NCBI GenBank assembly: GCA_017616925.1
Contig: JAFZXG010000067.1
Span: 1-6,794 of the forward strand
DNA length: 6,794 nt
Reading direction: 5' to 3'
Origin: Clostridia bacterium
GTDB lineage: Bacteria; Bacillota; Clostridia; Christensenellales; Borkfalkiaceae
Shown: piece after piece, positions 5,942-6,794 of the stretch
Layout: every line of letters begins with the position of its first letter
Numbering within the stretch: the stretch's first letter is position 1
Program-made: the position numbers and the translations under genes
Notes under the pieces: model-generated
What the model saw: only the letters and a program-made list of their open reading frames with translations
Database searches by the model: none
Told to the model about the DNA's origin: nothing

Positions 5942-6794
5942 ATGGCTGACAAATTAAGGATCGCTATAATAGGACTCGGAAACATAGGAACTCTGCACGC
6001 GAAGATCGCGGACGAGACCGAAGATCTCGTCGCGGTATGCGATATCGACGCGGCCGCGCTTGAAAAATACCCCGACAAGCAAAAATACGGCGACTACGTT
6101 AAAATGCTTGACGAAGTTAAACCGGACGTCGTGCACGTCTGTACGCCGCACTATCTCCATGCGGAAATGATAATCGCCGCGCTTGACAGAAATATCAACG
6201 TCCTATGCGAAAAGCCCATGTGTATAAGTAGCGCCGAGATAGAAAGGATACTCACCGCAGAGAAAAAATCAAAAGCGATACTCGGCGTTTGTTTGCAGAA
6301 CAGGTATATTCCCGCGTGTATTAAGGCGAAAGAGTTTTTAGAAGACCGCAAAATAGATTACGCTACGGGGCAGGTCGTCTGGAGCAGGGATAGGGAATAC
6401 TACGAGCACGACGCGTGGCGGGGCAAAAAGAAGACCGAAGGCGGCGGAGTGCTTATAAATCAGGCGATTCACACTCTCGATATGTTGGAGTGGCTGGTCG
6501 GATTTCCGACTTCTTTAACTGCGATAACCGAAAATCTTACGCTTAAAGGCGTGATCGACGTGGAAGACACCGCGGTCATAATTGCGGAAGGCAAGGTCGG
6601 GTTTTCGTTTTTCGCGACAAACGGTAGCGTAAACGATTTTCCGTTTGAAATTACGATTTACGCGGGGGCAGACACCTTAAAAATCGTAAAAGATAAATTA
6701 TACTTAAACGGTTCTCTCGTGGAAACAGAGATCGACGATATGTTTAATATAAAACCGTCTTACGGTAATAAACATAATACCCTTATCGCCGACT
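5942..6794 (+). CDS. Gfo/Idh/MocA-family NAD(P)-dependent dehydrogenase (partial, C-terminus beyond window)
   Basis: Open reading frame from ATG to the right edge: 284 codons with no stop, so it is cut by the window rather than broken. Predicted cytoplasmic sugar or inositol-type dehydrogenase with the most canonical motifs of the three family members here: Rossmann loop IIGLGNIGTLHA (9-20), VVHVCTPHYLHAEM (63-76), CEKPM (89-93) with K91 as the catalytic-site lysine, and GGGVLINQAIHTLDMLEWLVG (167-187), where N173 and H177 occupy the catalytic positions. From typical family length about 40-80 residues are missing. It follows the rhamnosidase by 47 bases and very likely belongs to the same operon. 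An intact catalytic core makes it the best candidate for the main redox step, but the substrate cannot be named. Confidence 0.92.
   Translation, partial: MADKLRIAIIGLGNIGTLHAKIADETEDLVAVCDIDAAALEKYPDKQKYGDYVKMLDEVKPDVVHVCTPHYLHAEMIIAALDRNINVLCEKPMCISSAEIERILTAEKKSKAILGVCLQNRYIPACIKAKEFLEDRKIDYATGQVVWSRDREYYEHDAWRGKKKTEGGGVLINQAIHTLDMLEWLVGFPTSLTAITENLTLKGVIDVEDTAVIIAEGKVGFSFFATNGSVNDFPFEITIYAGADTLKIVKDKLYLNGSLVETEIDDMFNIKPSYGNKHNTLIAD

Noticed and set aside
5931..5957. Alternative ATG at 5931 for the last gene
   Set aside because: It is in a different frame, reaches a stop after eight codons, and touches the ribosome binding site with no spacer.

Overview
The window is one strand of a tightly packed bacterial gene cluster, read left to right. 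It holds five complete genes and one cut by the right edge: an AraC-family regulator, a sugar phosphate isomerase/epimerase-like TIM-barrel protein, two different Gfo/Idh/MocA-family oxidoreductases, a GH78-type alpha-L-rhamnosidase, and a third Gfo/Idh/MocA oxidoreductase. Gaps between genes are 13, 18, 11, 9 and 47 bases, and I see no convincing terminator or internal promoter. The simplest reading is one operon whose promoter and operator lie upstream of base 1. No RNA gene, mobile element, CRISPR array or repeat family was seen.

The style suggests an anaerobic, probably gut-associated member of the Firmicutes/Clostridia. The signs are purine-rich Shine-Dalgarno sequences, several ATG-AAA-AAA starts, mid-range GC judged by eye, and protein families common in Clostridia from animal guts. 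This is an inference from style and gene content, not a taxonomic identification.

Layout: 12-851 AraC regulator (cupin-like sensor plus double helix-turn-helix); 865-1713 TIM-barrel isomerase/epimerase; 1732-2607 short, divergent Gfo/Idh/MocA protein with an unusual nucleotide-binding loop; 2619-3686 second Gfo/Idh/MocA protein, from a different subfamily; 3696-5894 cytoplasmic GH78 enzyme; 5942 to the right edge, a canonical Gfo/Idh/MocA dehydrogenase lacking its C-terminus.

How they may work together (inference): a rhamnose-containing glycoside enters the cell, GH78 removes the terminal rhamnose, and the NAD(P)-dependent oxidoreductases with the metal-dependent TIM-barrel protein oxidise, epimerise or eliminate the remaining sugar. 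This resembles the oxidation-first (3-keto-glycoside) strategy known for C- and O-glycoside breakdown. None of the usual rhamnose catabolic enzymes (isomerase, kinase, aldolase) and no transporter are in the window. The substrate is therefore unproven, and the missing parts may lie beyond the edges.
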